A DNA stretch of 54,385 nucleotides from positions 1-54,385 of the forward strand of contig NZ_BNBO01000059.1 in assembly GCF_014655955.1 (NCBI RefSeq), written 5' to 3'. Shown here piece by piece: positions 17,738-25,467 of this stretch. A program made the translations under genes and the position numbers. A model generated the notes under the pieces. It worked only from the letters and a program-made list of their open reading frames with translations, was not told where the DNA came from and made no database searches. Source of the stretch: Kitasatospora indigofera (GTDB lineage Bacteria > Actinomycetota > Actinomycetes > Streptomycetales > Streptomycetaceae). Within the stretch, counting starts at the first letter, position 1, and every line of letters begins with the position of its first letter.

Positions 17738-18031
17738 TCAGTCGACGCCTTCGACGATGCGGAAGTCGCGCTCGAAGCCGTCGGGGAGGGCCACCAGCGC
17801 CTTCCGGTACGCCTCGCTCCCGTACGCCGCGACGGCCTGTTCAAAGCTGTCGAACTCGATCAGAACGACGCGTTGCGTGATTCCGGCCTCGTGGGCGACG
17901 ACCCGACCGCCACGGGACAGGAGGCGCCCGCCCCCGGCCCGGACGGCCGGACCGGCCAGCTCCTCATAGGCAGTCAGCCTCTCAGGGCCGGACACGGCGG
18001 GGTAGACACTGACCCAGTAGCCCTTGGCCAT
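17738..18031 (-). CDS. DUF1330 family protein
   Basis: 97 aa. ATG 18031 (MAKGYWVSVYPAVSG) follows AGGAGA. The full length matches the DUF1330 dimeric ferredoxin-like fold: KGYWVSVYP, RGGRVVAHEAG, RVVLIEFDSFEQAVAAYGSEAYRKAL and a final FRIVEGVD. Cytosolic, no known reaction. It is divergent from a LysR-type regulator, the classic arrangement for a LysR target. Confidence 0.9.
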   Translation of the reverse strand: MAKGYWVSVYPAVSGPERLTAYEELAGPAVRAGGGRLLSRGGRVVAHEAGITQRVVLIEFDSFEQAVAAYGSEAYRKALVALPDGFERDFRIVEGVD

Positions 18032-18147
18032 GGAAATCTCCTGTGTTCGGCGGGACACGTCCGACGTCGGGTCGACATCCGGATCGATCGACCCGGCGAT
18101 CGGCAACGCGGCCGGGGGAATCGTCATATGCGCAGGCTAGGGCCTGA

Positions 18148-18164
18148 TTTGCCCTCTAGGGAAA
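18148..18164. promoter_or_regulatory. Candidate LysR operator in the divergent promoter region
   Basis: TTTGCCCTCTAGGGAAA is an imperfect dyad placed between the DUF1330 start (18031) and the LysR start (18223). It has the position and symmetry expected of a LysR T-N11-A site. Confidence 0.4.
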
Positions 18165-18222
18165 GACCGGTACGGCATAGACTCAGAACGGATCGTTATC
18201 AATCGGCGGGGAGGGAGGGCGC

Positions 18223-19124
18223 ATGGCGCCGGACACGGTGAGCCTGCGGTACTTCCTGGTGCTGGCACAGGAGTTGAACTTCACCCGCGCGGCCACGCGG
18301 ATCGGAATCGCCCAGCCCGCACTCAGCGCCCGGATACGCCGGTTGGAGGCGGAACTCGGTACGGCCCTGCTGCTCCGCAACACGCGGAGCGTCGTACTGA
18401 CCACGGCCGGTGCGGTTCTGGCGGAGTCAGCGCCGCCCGCGCTGGCGGCGCTGGACCGGGCATGGGACACCGCCCGGAGCGCGGCGGCCGGTGAACTGGG
18501 CACGCTGCGCATCGGATACAGCCTCAGCACCGGGTCCGAGACGGCACCGGCCCTGGTGGACAGGCTGATTCGCGACAACGGCGGACTCAAGGTCGACGCG
18601 GTCCCGATGGCGACACCGGAGATCTCCCCCGCGGTCGCCGACGGCCGCATCGATGCCGGGATCACCCGCGGTGAACAACCGGGCCGTGGCGTGCGCCGGT
18701 TCCTGCTGCGGCGTGCGCGCGTCGGGGTCCAGCTGGCGCGGCACCATCCGCTGGCCGGACACCCGGAGATCGAGATCGCCGACGCGGCCGCGTACCCGCT
18801 GCGGCTCCCGGACCGTGCGGCCAACCCCGTGATCCACGATCAACTGGCCGCAGTGTTCCAGGACACCCGGCCACAACCCCGCTTCCACACGCCCGCGGTC
18901 TCGTTCGACATGTCCCAGCGCGACCTGCTCGACGGGGTCACCCTCGCCCCGGCCGGAGAGGCCGCGGTCACGGCACAACGGCCGGCCTCACCTGGCGACC
19001 GCTGCGGGGCGCGCCCGGCCTGACGATCCACCTGGTCCTCCCGCGCGAGCAGTCGCCGCTGCACCACCGCATCCGTGCCGTCGCCAAAACCCTGGCGCAC
19101 GAGCTGCACTGGCTGCCGGGCTGA
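18223..19124 (+). pseudogene. LysR-family regulator with an apparent frameshift
   Basis: ATG 18223 follows GGGAGGG. The N-terminal helix-turn-helix is intact (LRYFLVLAQELNFTRAATRIGIAQPALSARIRRLE). The reading frame stops at 19021 after non-LysR residues (QRPASPGDRC). In another frame, sequence from about 18985 continues as GLTWRPLRGAPG then TIHLVLPREQSPLHHRIRAV and ends at TGA 19122-19124, exactly how LysR effector domains finish. Joining the frames gives ~300 aa, the normal family length. So one base appears lost near 18975-18985. This could be a real inactivating mutation, a programmed shift (unlikely) or a sequencing error. Confidence 0.75.
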
Positions 19125-19216
19125 CGTGCGTCAGGGGTGCGGACCGGGCCCGGCCGCGCGGGGCCTTGGGGCCTGCACCGCCGGGCCCCGCCCGCCCCGG
19201 GCGCCCCGCCCCGGGG

Positions 19217-19759
19217 CTACGCCGGCGGCACGGCCTCAAGCGGCGCCACGGCCTCAAGCGGCGCCAGGGGCCGAGGCTGCTGGGCGGCCTCGGCCTGCGC
19301 CTCGGCGGCGGTGTGGGCGGAGGCGAAGGTGAAGGCGCGCGGGGAGGGGCCGTGCTGCTGAAGGTCGGCCAGTCGCTCCAGGGCCTCGCCGACGGTGGGG
19401 AGATGACCGGCGGGGACCCACCAGAGGACCAGGTGCGCCTCGACGTGCCGGTGGAACCAGTCGCGGCGCCGGCGGACGACCTCCAGGTGCCCGCTGCGGT
19501 AGGTGAAGTCCCACAGGGCCTCCTGGCTCTCCCACACGGACAGGTTGACGATGACGTCCTCGCCCGCCGGGCGCAGGCCGGTGGCGTCGCCCTCCCCCTC
19601 CTCCGTGAGCCGCCACACGAAGCCGGGCGCGGCGTCGGCGGCGGCGTTGACCGGTCCGAGCAGCTCGACGAAGGGTGCGGTGCGGGGGTCGTCCAGGGGG
19701 TGCCGGAGGGTGGCGACGTTGAGCTGGGCGAGGTGGGCGGCAGGCCCGGATGAGGTCAT
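19217..19759 (-). CDS. DUF3291 domain protein
   Basis: 180 aa from ATG 19759. Family pattern: AHLAQLNVATLRHPLDDPRTAPFVELLGPVN (quoted loosely, AQLN---L-HPLD at residue ~10), NLSVWESQEALWDFTYRSGH in the middle, and HLVLWWVPAGHLPTVGEALERL. It has an added Ala/Glu-rich tail with repeated APLEAV. Related to antibiotic-biosynthesis-monooxygenase-like folds; function unknown. It starts 32 bp after the ArsR-like gene. A TTGACA and a TGGAAT at suitable spacing (19790-19795, 19766-19771) suggest its own promoter with almost no leader. Confidence 0.8.
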   Translation of the reverse strand: MTSSGPAAHLAQLNVATLRHPLDDPRTAPFVELLGPVNAAADAAPGFVWRLTEEGEGDATGLRPAGEDVIVNLSVWESQEALWDFTYRSGHLEVVRRRRDWFHRHVEAHLVLWWVPAGHLPTVGEALERLADLQQHGPSPRAFTFASAHTAAEAQAEAAQQPRPLAPLEAVAPLEAVPPA

Positions 19760-19791
19760 GGCCTCATTCCAGCACGGCCGACTTTTCTATG

Positions 19792-20484
19792 TCAATCATC
19801 GTTGTTTTTAGAAGCTTCGACGACCACGCAGCACTCGCCCGGCCGGGCGTCCATCCGCGCGCGGACGGGACCGTCCATGCCCAGCAGCCCCTCCAGCAGC
19901 GCGAGGTTCATGCCGCAGACGAGCGGCGGGAAGCGTTCGGCGACGGCGTGGAAGGGGCAGTTGCGCATGCGGACGACGCCCGCGGCCGCCGCCCCGGCCG
20001 CCCCCTCGGCGTGCCCGGCGCCTTCCAGGTGCGGTTCGTAGCCGCGGGCGGCCAGCACCTCCATGGCCTCGTCGAGACCCCCGCAGGGCGCGGCCGCACC
20101 GCGCAGCGCCTCGCCCCGGCGGCGCGCCGCCGCGCAGAGCCCCGCGTCCAGGCCGGCCTCCTCGGCGGCCTCGGCGAGCAGTTCGGCGGCGGTCCGGTAG
20201 TCACGGGCGGGCAGCGACACCGAGTGTTCGCCCGCCGCCCGCGTGTAGACCTTGGCCGGACGGCCCGCCCCCGGCCCCGAGCGGCCCGACAGCCGGCGGC
20301 TGCCGCTCGCCAGCAGCCCGGCCTCGGTCAGCCGGTCCAGGTGGTGCGCGGCAAGAGTGCGCGCCACCCCGGCCGCCTCGGCGGCCTCGTTGCGGCCGAC
20401 CTCGCGGCCCTGCGCCACCACGTACTCGTACAGGCGTCGCCGCACCGGGTCCTGCAACGCCGCGATCGCATCGATATCCCTCAC
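19792..20484 (-). CDS. ArsR-type regulator with a Cys-containing C-terminal domain
   Basis: 230 aa from GTG 20484 (MRDIDAIAALQDPVRRRLYEYV). N-terminal winged helix with GRNEAAEAAGVARTLAAHHLDRLTEAGLL (~30-60), then a basic GRSGPGAGRPAKVY wing. The C-terminal domain holds RNCPFH, PPLVCGMN and GECCVVV, a Cys pattern seen in SufR-like regulators that bind Fe-S clusters (inference). A TAGAAT -10 box ends 6 bp before the start codon and there is no ribosome site, so the mRNA is probably leaderless. Likely co-transcribed with DUF3291, 32 bp downstream. Confidence 0.8.
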   Translation of the reverse strand: MRDIDAIAALQDPVRRRLYEYVVAQGREVGRNEAAEAAGVARTLAAHHLDRLTEAGLLASGSRRLSGRSGPGAGRPAKVYTRAAGEHSVSLPARDYRTAAELLAEAAEEAGLDAGLCAAARRRGEALRGAAAPCGGLDEAMEVLAARGYEPHLEGAGHAEGAAGAAAAGVVRMRNCPFHAVAERFPPLVCGMNLALLEGLLGMDGPVRARMDARPGECCVVVEASKNNDD

Positions 20485-20490
20485 CCGGCC

Positions 20491-20496
20491 ATTCTA
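20491..20496 (-). promoter_or_regulatory. -10 box for a leaderless transcript of the ArsR-type gene
   Basis: TAGAAT on the minus strand lies 6 nt before GTG 20484, placing the transcription start at the start codon. No TTGACA-like -35 was found. Confidence 0.5.
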
Positions 20497-20734
20497 GGAA
20501 CAATGCAGGTTGGAGATAGAAGGGGCGGATGGCCTTTCCGGATGGCCTTCCCGGGGCCCGTCGGGCGGGCAGTTGCGGGGCCGTGGCGGGGCCGGGGCCG
20601 GGGCCGAGGGGCCGCGGTGGCCGGCGTCCCGGGGGCGTGGCCGGCCCCGGGCGGTGGCCGGTTCCGTCCATGGCCCGAAGTGTCCGGTTCGTCGCGCTGG
20701 TCCGCACAACCGGCGGCTTGGGACAGTTGAGGGC

Positions 20735-21088
20735 ATGTATCTCGTCCACGCCCGTCTGCGCGCGCCCGCCGGGGCGGAACTGCATGCCTCGGCCGGCAGC
20801 CTGCTGCGGGCCTTCGCCATGCCCGCCGACGGGCTCGAACACGTCGCGGTGCACCCCCGCGCCGAGCCCGATCCCGTCCTCGGCCTCTATCTGCTCAGCC
20901 CGAGCCTGGAGGAGGCGGAGGCCTGTGCGGCGCGGCTGTGCCGGCGCGCCTTCGACACCCTGCCCCGGCTGGCCGGCTGGCAACTGCTCTCCGCCCGGGC
21001 CCCGATGGTGACCCCGTTCTACGAGCACCTGCTCGGCCTCCCCGGCGGCGGTGGCCCGATCCGTCCAGGGCCCGATCCGTCCACCTGA
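20735..21088 (+). CDS. Small LEHV-motif protein 1 (peptide-associated)
   Basis: 117 aa, family not recognised. ATG 20735 (MYLVHARLRAPAGAELH) follows a weak GAGGG. Soluble alpha/beta protein without signal peptide: an N-terminal strand, a helix LLRAFAMPADG, the motif LEHV, a strand LGLYLLSPSLEEAEACA, then a helix RLCRRAFDTLP. It aligns along its length with the protein at 28662-28979 (MDIVYLSL, then DDLEHV and LLLYL), which also sits next to a tiny exported peptide gene. The exported peptide gene begins 150 bp downstream. Partner or processing role is inference only. Confidence 0.65.
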   Translation: MYLVHARLRAPAGAELHASAGSLLRAFAMPADGLEHVAVHPRAEPDPVLGLYLLSPSLEEAEACAARLCRRAFDTLPRLAGWQLLSARAPMVTPFYEHLLGLPGGGGPIRPGPDPST

Positions 21089-21118
21089 CAGCCCTTCCAA
21101 CCCTCCTGAGCTGCGACC

Positions 21119-21136
21119 AAGCTGGTACTCGCCAGC
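21119..21136 (+). promoter_or_regulatory. GCTGG-N6-CCAGC dyad upstream of exported peptide 1
   Basis: AAGCTGGTACTCGCCAGC lies about 100 bp before the peptide start and is followed by GGGAACACC (21138-21146). The corresponding region of peptide 2 has CCAAGCTGG and GGGAACACC at nearly the same distances (28381-28412), so this block is conserved between the two loci. Confidence 0.5.
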
Positions 21137-21237
21137 AGGGAACACCGGCCGGCAGGCAGAACGGACGACGCGCCACCGCGGGACGCGAAAGCCGTGACAG
21201 CCCCTCACCCGAGCCCTCCTCAGGAAGGAACACCGTC

Positions 21238-21402
21238 ATGCTCCGCACCCGTATCGCCCAGGCCGCCGCGGTCGCCACCCTCGCCCTCACCGCCGTCCTC
21301 ACGGCCCCGGCCCTCGCCGCCGCCGGCCAGGCGGACCCGTCCGCCACCACGGCACCGCTGCCCACCGCCGGCGCCACCGAGGACAGCATGGGCTGGCAGT
21401 AG
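21238..21402 (+). CDS. Tiny exported peptide 1 (C-terminal MGWQ)
   Basis: 54 aa. ATG 21238 follows AGGAAGGA. Residues 1-27 are a Sec signal peptide (MLRTRIAQAAAVATLALTAV..., ending ALAAA). The predicted mature part is ~25 aa, Pro/Ala/Thr-rich, with PTAGATEDSMGWQ at the end. It is paralogous to the peptide at 28495-28656: both open M-(L/I)-RTR-(I/L)-x-QAAA and share P(T/S)AGAT then a Trp at the last or next-to-last positions. Cys-free, so not a disulfide toxin. A signalling or surface peptide is inference. A hairpin follows at 21416-21436. Confidence 0.75.
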   Translation: MLRTRIAQAAAVATLALTAVLTAPALAAAGQADPSATTAPLPTAGATEDSMGWQ

Positions 21403-21415
21403 CCCGCACCGGGCT

Positions 21416-21436
21416 CCCCGGCCCGAGGCGCCGGGG
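21416..21436 (+). terminator. Hairpin after exported peptide 1
   Basis: A 7-bp stem CCCCGGC/GCCGGGG with a 7-nt loop starts 14 bp past the stop codon. Confidence 0.5.
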
Positions 21437-21622
21437 CCGCATGTCCCGCCCTGCACCGCACTGCACTGCACCGCACTGCACCGTCCCGTACCGCCCCGCG
21501 CCGCCCCCTTGCCCCGGGCCGCCCGCGCCGCGCTCACCGCGCTCGCCGCCCGCGCCATGTCCACTGCTGCACCGCTTCACCGCGTGCCGCGCCGTGCTCC
21601 GGACGGTCCCGCCCGTTCACCC

Positions 21623-21641
21623 GCTGTGCCTGCAGGGCAGC
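21623..21641 (+). promoter_or_regulatory. Conserved box GCTGTGCCTGCAGGGCAGC upstream of the NlpC/P60-like gene
   Basis: It differs at two of 19 positions from the box at 28999-29017 upstream of the exported ricin-lectin gene. Both have a central CCTGCAGG palindrome flanked by GCTGT and CAGC. In both loci GACGGTCC occurs 13-14 bp further upstream. It is 152 bp before the start codon; a shared operator or promoter element is likely. Confidence 0.55.
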
Positions 21642-21792
21642 CGGTGTCCCGGTCGCGGCCCTCGTCCCGTCGGGCGCCGGTACACCGCCTTCCTGCTCAT
21701 CGCGCCCGGCCGGCTCACCCCGTGGCCCCAGCACGAGCACACACCTGTCCAGCCCATGCCCGTCCGACCCACAGACCTTCAGGAGTATCTCC

Positions 21793-23400
21793 GTGTTGAC
21801 GCGTCGTTTCACCCGTCTCGCCCTGTCCGCCGCCCTGGTCACCGCCGCGGGGGCCGGCCTCCTCAGCACCGGCAGCGCCCACGCGGTGGGCATCTCGACG
21901 GTCGGCGGGCAGATCACCCGCTCCGAGGTCCTCGCCCGTGCCCAGTCCTGGGTCGACGAAGGCGTCTGGTACAGCCAGCAGGGAACCTACAGCGACAGCA
22001 ACGGCTCCTACCGCCCCGACTGCTCCGGCTACGTCTCCATGTCCTGGCACCTCGGCCAGAGCCGCACCACCTGGACGCTGCCCGGTGTCTCCGCCCAGCT
22101 GGGGAGCTTCGACGACCTCAAGCCCGGCGACGCGCTCGACCGCTACAACCCCGCCACCGCCCAGTACGACACCCACGTCATCCTCTTCGCCGGCTGGGTG
22201 GACGGCGCGCACACCTCGGCGAACATCTACACCGAGTCCCAGTCGGGCACCCAGGCGTCGCGGAAGACCTACAGCCGCAGCTACCTCAACTCCCAGAACT
22301 ACGTCGGCTTCCGGTACAACAACATCGTCGACGCCTCCCCGACCTCCTACCCGGACCCGGCCTCGCTGCCGACCGGCACCCTGGTGAAGGCCTCCGGCGA
22401 TCCGACGGTCAAGCTGATGATCAGCGGTGCGGGTCTGGCGGTGTCCGGCTCCGACGTCACCCCGGACGGGTACGACATGAGCAAGGTCGTGACGGTGGAC
22501 GACGCCAAGTTCTGGGCCCTGCCCAGCTCGTTGCCGGCCGGAACGGTGGTGCACGACCAGGGCGGCGGTGCGAACCGCTACGTGATCGTCGGGGGAGCGG
22601 CGCTGCCGATCACCGGCGCGGAGTGGACGGCGGACGGCTACAGCATCCGCCCCGACATGGGCGTGCCGACCTCCTGGCTGAACGCCGCGACGGCCGCCTC
22701 GTTGCCGGCCGGAACGGTGGTGCACGACCAGGGCGGCGGTGCGAACCGCTACGTGATCGTCGGGGGAGCGGCGCTGCCGATCACCGGCGCGGAGTGGACG
22801 GCGGACGGCTACAGCATCCGCCCCGACATGGGCGTCCCCGGCGCCTGGCTGGCCTCCGCCCAGCAGACGGTCCTGCCGACCGGCACGCTGGTCACCGGCC
22901 AGTCGGGCGGCGACCCGAGCATCTACGTGATGGTCAACAACTCCGCGCTGCCGATCACCGGCAGCGAGTGGACCGCGGACGGCTACGCCGGCCAGGCCCT
23001 GATGGGTGTCCCGGAGACCTGGCTGGGCGCCGCCGTCGCCAAGCCCCTGGCCGACCGCACGGTCGTCAAGGACGTCTCCGGCGCCAACGCCACCGTCCAC
23101 GTCATGGCCGGCGGCAAGGCCGTCGCGCTCAGCGGCGCCGACTACACCGCCCTGCACTACGACGCCGCCCCCCTCGTCGCGGCGCCCGGCACCTGGCTCG
23201 CCGCCGCGGCCGCCAGGCCCGCCCCCGCCGACGGCACCCTCCTGGTCTCCCCGGACAGCGCCACCGTCTGGCTCGTCACCGGTCACGGTGGCAAGAAGGC
23301 CCTGACCGCCGCCGACTTCGGCCCCGGCAAGTACGACCTCGCGAAGGTCGTCACCGTTCCCGCCGCCCTGACCGCGAGCCTGCCGACCGTCACCTCCTGA
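21793..23400 (+). CDS. Secreted NlpC/P60-like protein with six ~58-residue repeats
   Basis: 535 aa. GTG 21793 follows AGGAG. Signal peptide ~1-31 (GSAHA-V). Residues ~40-180 look like an NlpC/P60 cysteine-peptidase domain: RPDCSGYVSMSWHL with likely nucleophile Cys77, DDLKPGDALDRYN, and THVILFAGW with likely His128. From ~192 to the end are six repeats of 57-58 aa (RYVIVGGAALPITGAEWTAD, then GY-IRPDMGVP-WL) ending in the same degenerate LLVSP--ATVWLVT-GGKKALTAADFGPGKY unit as the lysozyme-like protein at 14156. Probable peptidoglycan amidase/endopeptidase acting outside the cell. Two neighbouring repeats share an exact 138-bp DNA block. Terminator at 23447. Confidence 0.8.
   Translation: MLTRRFTRLALSAALVTAAGAGLLSTGSAHAVGISTVGGQITRSEVLARAQSWVDEGVWYSQQGTYSDSNGSYRPDCSGYVSMSWHLGQSRTTWTLPGVSAQLGSFDDLKPGDALDRYNPATAQYDTHVILFAGWVDGAHTSANIYTESQSGTQASRKTYSRSYLNSQNYVGFRYNNIVDASPTSYPDPASLPTGTLVKASGDPTVKLMISGAGLAVSGSDVTPDGYDMSKVVTVDDAKFWALPSSLPAGTVVHDQGGGANRYVIVGGAALPITGAEWTADGYSIRPDMGVPTSWLNAATAASLPAGTVVHDQGGGANRYVIVGGAALPITGAEWTADGYSIRPDMGVPGAWLASAQQTVLPTGTLVTGQSGGDPSIYVMVNNSALPITGSEWTADGYAGQALMGVPETWLGAAVAKPLADRTVVKDVSGANATVHVMAGGKAVALSGADYTALHYDAAPLVAAPGTWLAAAAARPAPADGTLLVSPDSATVWLVTGHGGKKALTAADFGPGKYDLAKVVTVPAALTASLPTVTS
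22366..23397 (+). repeat. In-gene array of six ~57-codon repeats
   Basis: Period about 171-174 bp. Repeats two and three are identical over 138 bp (22527-22664 and 22698-22835), showing very recent duplication or conversion. Confidence 0.85.
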
Positions 23401-23446
23401 CCCTGACTGCTCCTGATCCTGACCGCTCCTGATCCCGCCGGCGGCG

Positions 23447-23490
23447 CGAGCCGGCCCGGCCCTCCTCGAAGGGGGGCCCGGGCCGGCTCG
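23447..23490 (+). terminator. Hairpin terminator after the NlpC/P60-like gene
   Basis: A long GC stem (CGAGCCGGCCCGG pairs at 23447-23459 with 23478-23490, inner part imperfect) with loop TCGAA, about 47 bp past the stop. Confidence 0.65.
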
Positions 23491-23595
23491 CCCGGCGTTC
23501 ACCCCGCGGGAGCGCGCCGCACCGCCCGGGCGGCCGCACCGGGCCGCGCGAACGGCCGCGCGAACGGGCCGCGCGAACCGCGGCGCCGCGTCCGG

Positions 23596-24246
23596 CTACT
23601 GCGCAGCGGAGCCGGAGCCCGGGGCGGGCCGGCCGGGCCGGGCGGCCTCCTCGGTGACGGCCTCCTCGGTGGCGGGCCCCTCGGTGACGGGCTCCAGCAT
23701 GGCGGCCAGCAGTTCGGCGAGCCGGTCGTTGTCGACGCCCGCCAGCGCCCGGGTCCCCACGACGGCGCGCAACAGCCAGGTCCCGGCCGTCAGGGCGAGC
23801 CCGAGCTGGGCGCGGAGCTCCGCCTCGGAGCCGCCGATCAGCCCGGCGAGGCGGGCGCCCACGTGGGCCTCGATGCCCTGCCGGACGATGTCCGCCGCCT
23901 CGGGGTCGGACGCGGACCGCAGGGTGAGCAGAAACGGGTCGAGGTGTTCGGTGCCGTGTGCCGTGTTCTCGGCGAGTGCCCGCGCCATGGTGCGCGTCAG
24001 GCCGTGGCGTTCGGTGCCGACCACGGTCGGCGGCCCGAAGGAGCGGTCCACCGCCTCGGCGAACAGGCCCTGCTTGGAACCGAAGTAACGGTTGATCATC
24101 ATCGCCGACACGCCCGCCCGCTCGGCGATCTGCCGGACACCGGCTCCGGCGTACCCGTACTCGGTGAACTCCACGACGGCTGCGGCGAGGATCGCTTCAC
24201 GCGTCGCTGCGGCATCGCGCCGACGGGCTGGTTGTGCGGCACTCAT
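23596..24246 (-). CDS. TetR-family regulator
   Basis: 216 aa from ATG 24246 (MSAAQPARRRDAAATREAIL); an ATG at 24258 is possible. The N-terminal TetR helix-turn-helix is clear: AAAVVEFTEYGYAGAGVRQIAERAGVSAMMINRYFGSKQGLF (quoted by region, residues ~18-58). The ligand domain ends in a VTEGPATEEAVTEEA low-complexity tail. Divergent from an SDR oxidoreductase whose promoter carries an AT-rich dyad (24446-24465); the SDR is the likely target. Confidence 0.9.
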   Translation of the reverse strand: MSAAQPARRRDAAATREAILAAAVVEFTEYGYAGAGVRQIAERAGVSAMMINRYFGSKQGLFAEAVDRSFGPPTVVGTERHGLTRTMARALAENTAHGTEHLDPFLLTLRSASDPEAADIVRQGIEAHVGARLAGLIGGSEAELRAQLGLALTAGTWLLRAVVGTRALAGVDNDRLAELLAAMLEPVTEGPATEEAVTEEAARPGRPAPGSGSAAQ

Positions 24247-24445
24247 GGGACCGAGCATACGGCCCGGCCCCCACGGTCGCGGACGAGCGCCCGGCAGCCG
24301 CGCGGCATCCGCAACGGCCCGGCGGCCTCTCCCGGCCACACTCCGCCCGCAGGCCCGGCACGCCCCCACGTCCGGCCCGCCAGCCCGCCCGGCACGCCTG
24401 GCGGCGCGCCGCTGCCGGAGGCCGGGCCGGGCAGGCCGGAGGCAG

Positions 24446-24465
24446 CTATGTATACAGGTGTAGAC
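24446..24465. promoter_or_regulatory. AT-rich dyad in the tetR-SDR divergent region
   Basis: CTATGTATACAGGTGTAGAC stands out in GC-rich DNA. The half-sites TGTATAC and GTGTAGAC form an imperfect repeat, about 70-90 bp before the SDR start, as expected for a TetR operator overlapping a promoter. Confidence 0.45.
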
Positions 24466-24534
24466 TTGCTGTTGCAGCGGCCGTTCCACCGGACCACCAG
24501 GGTTCGGGGGCCGGTCCTGGAAGGGAAGCAGCAG

Positions 24535-25335
24535 ATGAACCTCGACCTCCTCGGCAAGCGCGCGCTGGTGACCGGTTCGAGCGCCGGACTCGGCGAGGCC
24601 ACCGCCAGGCTGCTGGCGGCGGAAGGGGCGGCCGTGGTGATCCACGGGCGCGACAAGGACCGGGTGGAAGCGGTCGCGGCATCGATCCGTGCGACCGGCG
24701 GGACGGCCGACACCGCGCTCGGCGACCTGGCCACCGACGAGGGCGCCGCCGAGACCGCCCGGGCGGCGACCGCGGGCGGCCCCGTGGACATCCTCGTCAA
24801 CAACGCCGGCTTCTACCGTCACCTGTCGTGGGCGGAGGCGACACCGGCGGAGTGGAACGACACCTACAACGTCAACGTCGTCTCGGGGGTGCGGATGATC
24901 CAGCACCTCGTCCCCGCGATGCGCGAACGCGGTTGGGGCCGGGTCGTCACCATCGGCGGCGGCCTGGCCTCCCAGCCGATGAACACCCACCCCCAGTACA
25001 ACGCCACCCTCGCGGCCCGCCACAACCTCGCGGTGTCGCTGGCCCGCGACCTCAAGGGCACGGGCGTCACGTCGAACGTCGTCTCGCCCGGCGCGATCCT
25101 CGTCGAAGCCACCAAGGAACTCGTCACCCAGATCGGCCCCGCCCGTGGCTGGGGCCGGACCTGGGACGAGATCCGGCCCAACGCGGTCGAGGCCCTCATC
25201 CCCAACGACCAGGGACGGTTCGGCGAGCCCGACGAGATCGCGGCCGCGGTGGCGTACCTGTGCAGCACCTACGCCCAGTACATCAGCGGAGCGACGATCC
25301 GCGTGGACGGCGGGCTCATCCGCTCCGCCTTCTGA
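24535..25335 (+). CDS. Short-chain dehydrogenase/reductase-like protein with altered catalytic motif
   Basis: 266 aa. ATG 24535 (MNLDLLGKRALVTGSSAGLG) follows AAGGGA. Cofactor motif TGSSAGLG at 13-20, NNAG at 89-92, and the C-terminal VSPGAI and RVDGG signatures are intact. The active site is not canonical: Tyr155 is present in QYNATLAA, but the Lys four residues later is Leu159 and the position 13 before Tyr is Gly142 rather than Ser. It may be a non-standard reductase or a binding protein. It is divergent from the TetR gene and probably regulated by it. A hairpin follows. Confidence 0.85.
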   Translation: MNLDLLGKRALVTGSSAGLGEATARLLAAEGAAVVIHGRDKDRVEAVAASIRATGGTADTALGDLATDEGAAETARAATAGGPVDILVNNAGFYRHLSWAEATPAEWNDTYNVNVVSGVRMIQHLVPAMRERGWGRVVTIGGGLASQPMNTHPQYNATLAARHNLAVSLARDLKGTGVTSNVVSPGAILVEATKELVTQIGPARGWGRTWDEIRPNAVEALIPNDQGRFGEPDEIAAAVAYLCSTYAQYISGATIRVDGGLIRSAF

Positions 25336-25386
25336 ACCGGCCCCGGTTCCGCTCCCGCTCCCGTCCCCGTCCCCGTCCCCGGCCCC

Positions 25387-25407
25387 GACGCGGCGCCGGG
25401 CCGCGTC
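25387..25407 (+). terminator. Hairpin after the SDR gene
   Basis: An 8-bp stem GACGCGGC/GCCGCGTC with loop GCCGG, preceded by a CCCGTC/CCCGCTC pyrimidine repeat (25349-25385). Confidence 0.6.
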
Positions 25408-25467
25408 CCGGCATTCGGCTACGCTGCGCCCGAGGGTGTACGGGAACGAACGCGGGGGAGTGCGCAC

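Larger units (their letters stand above)
21403..21792. other. Intergenic region between peptide 1 and the NlpC/P60-like gene
   Basis: This 390-bp region holds the peptide terminator, a GCACCGCACTGCA-type short repeat (21451-21483) and the 19-bp box at 21623-21641. The overlapping long frame is a low-complexity shadow. Confidence 0.45.

Noticed and set aside
21441..21792. Continuous frame before the NlpC/P60-like gene, considered as an N-terminal extension.
   Set aside because: It is in a different frame from the real gene, which has a signal peptide and ribosome site of its own at 21793.
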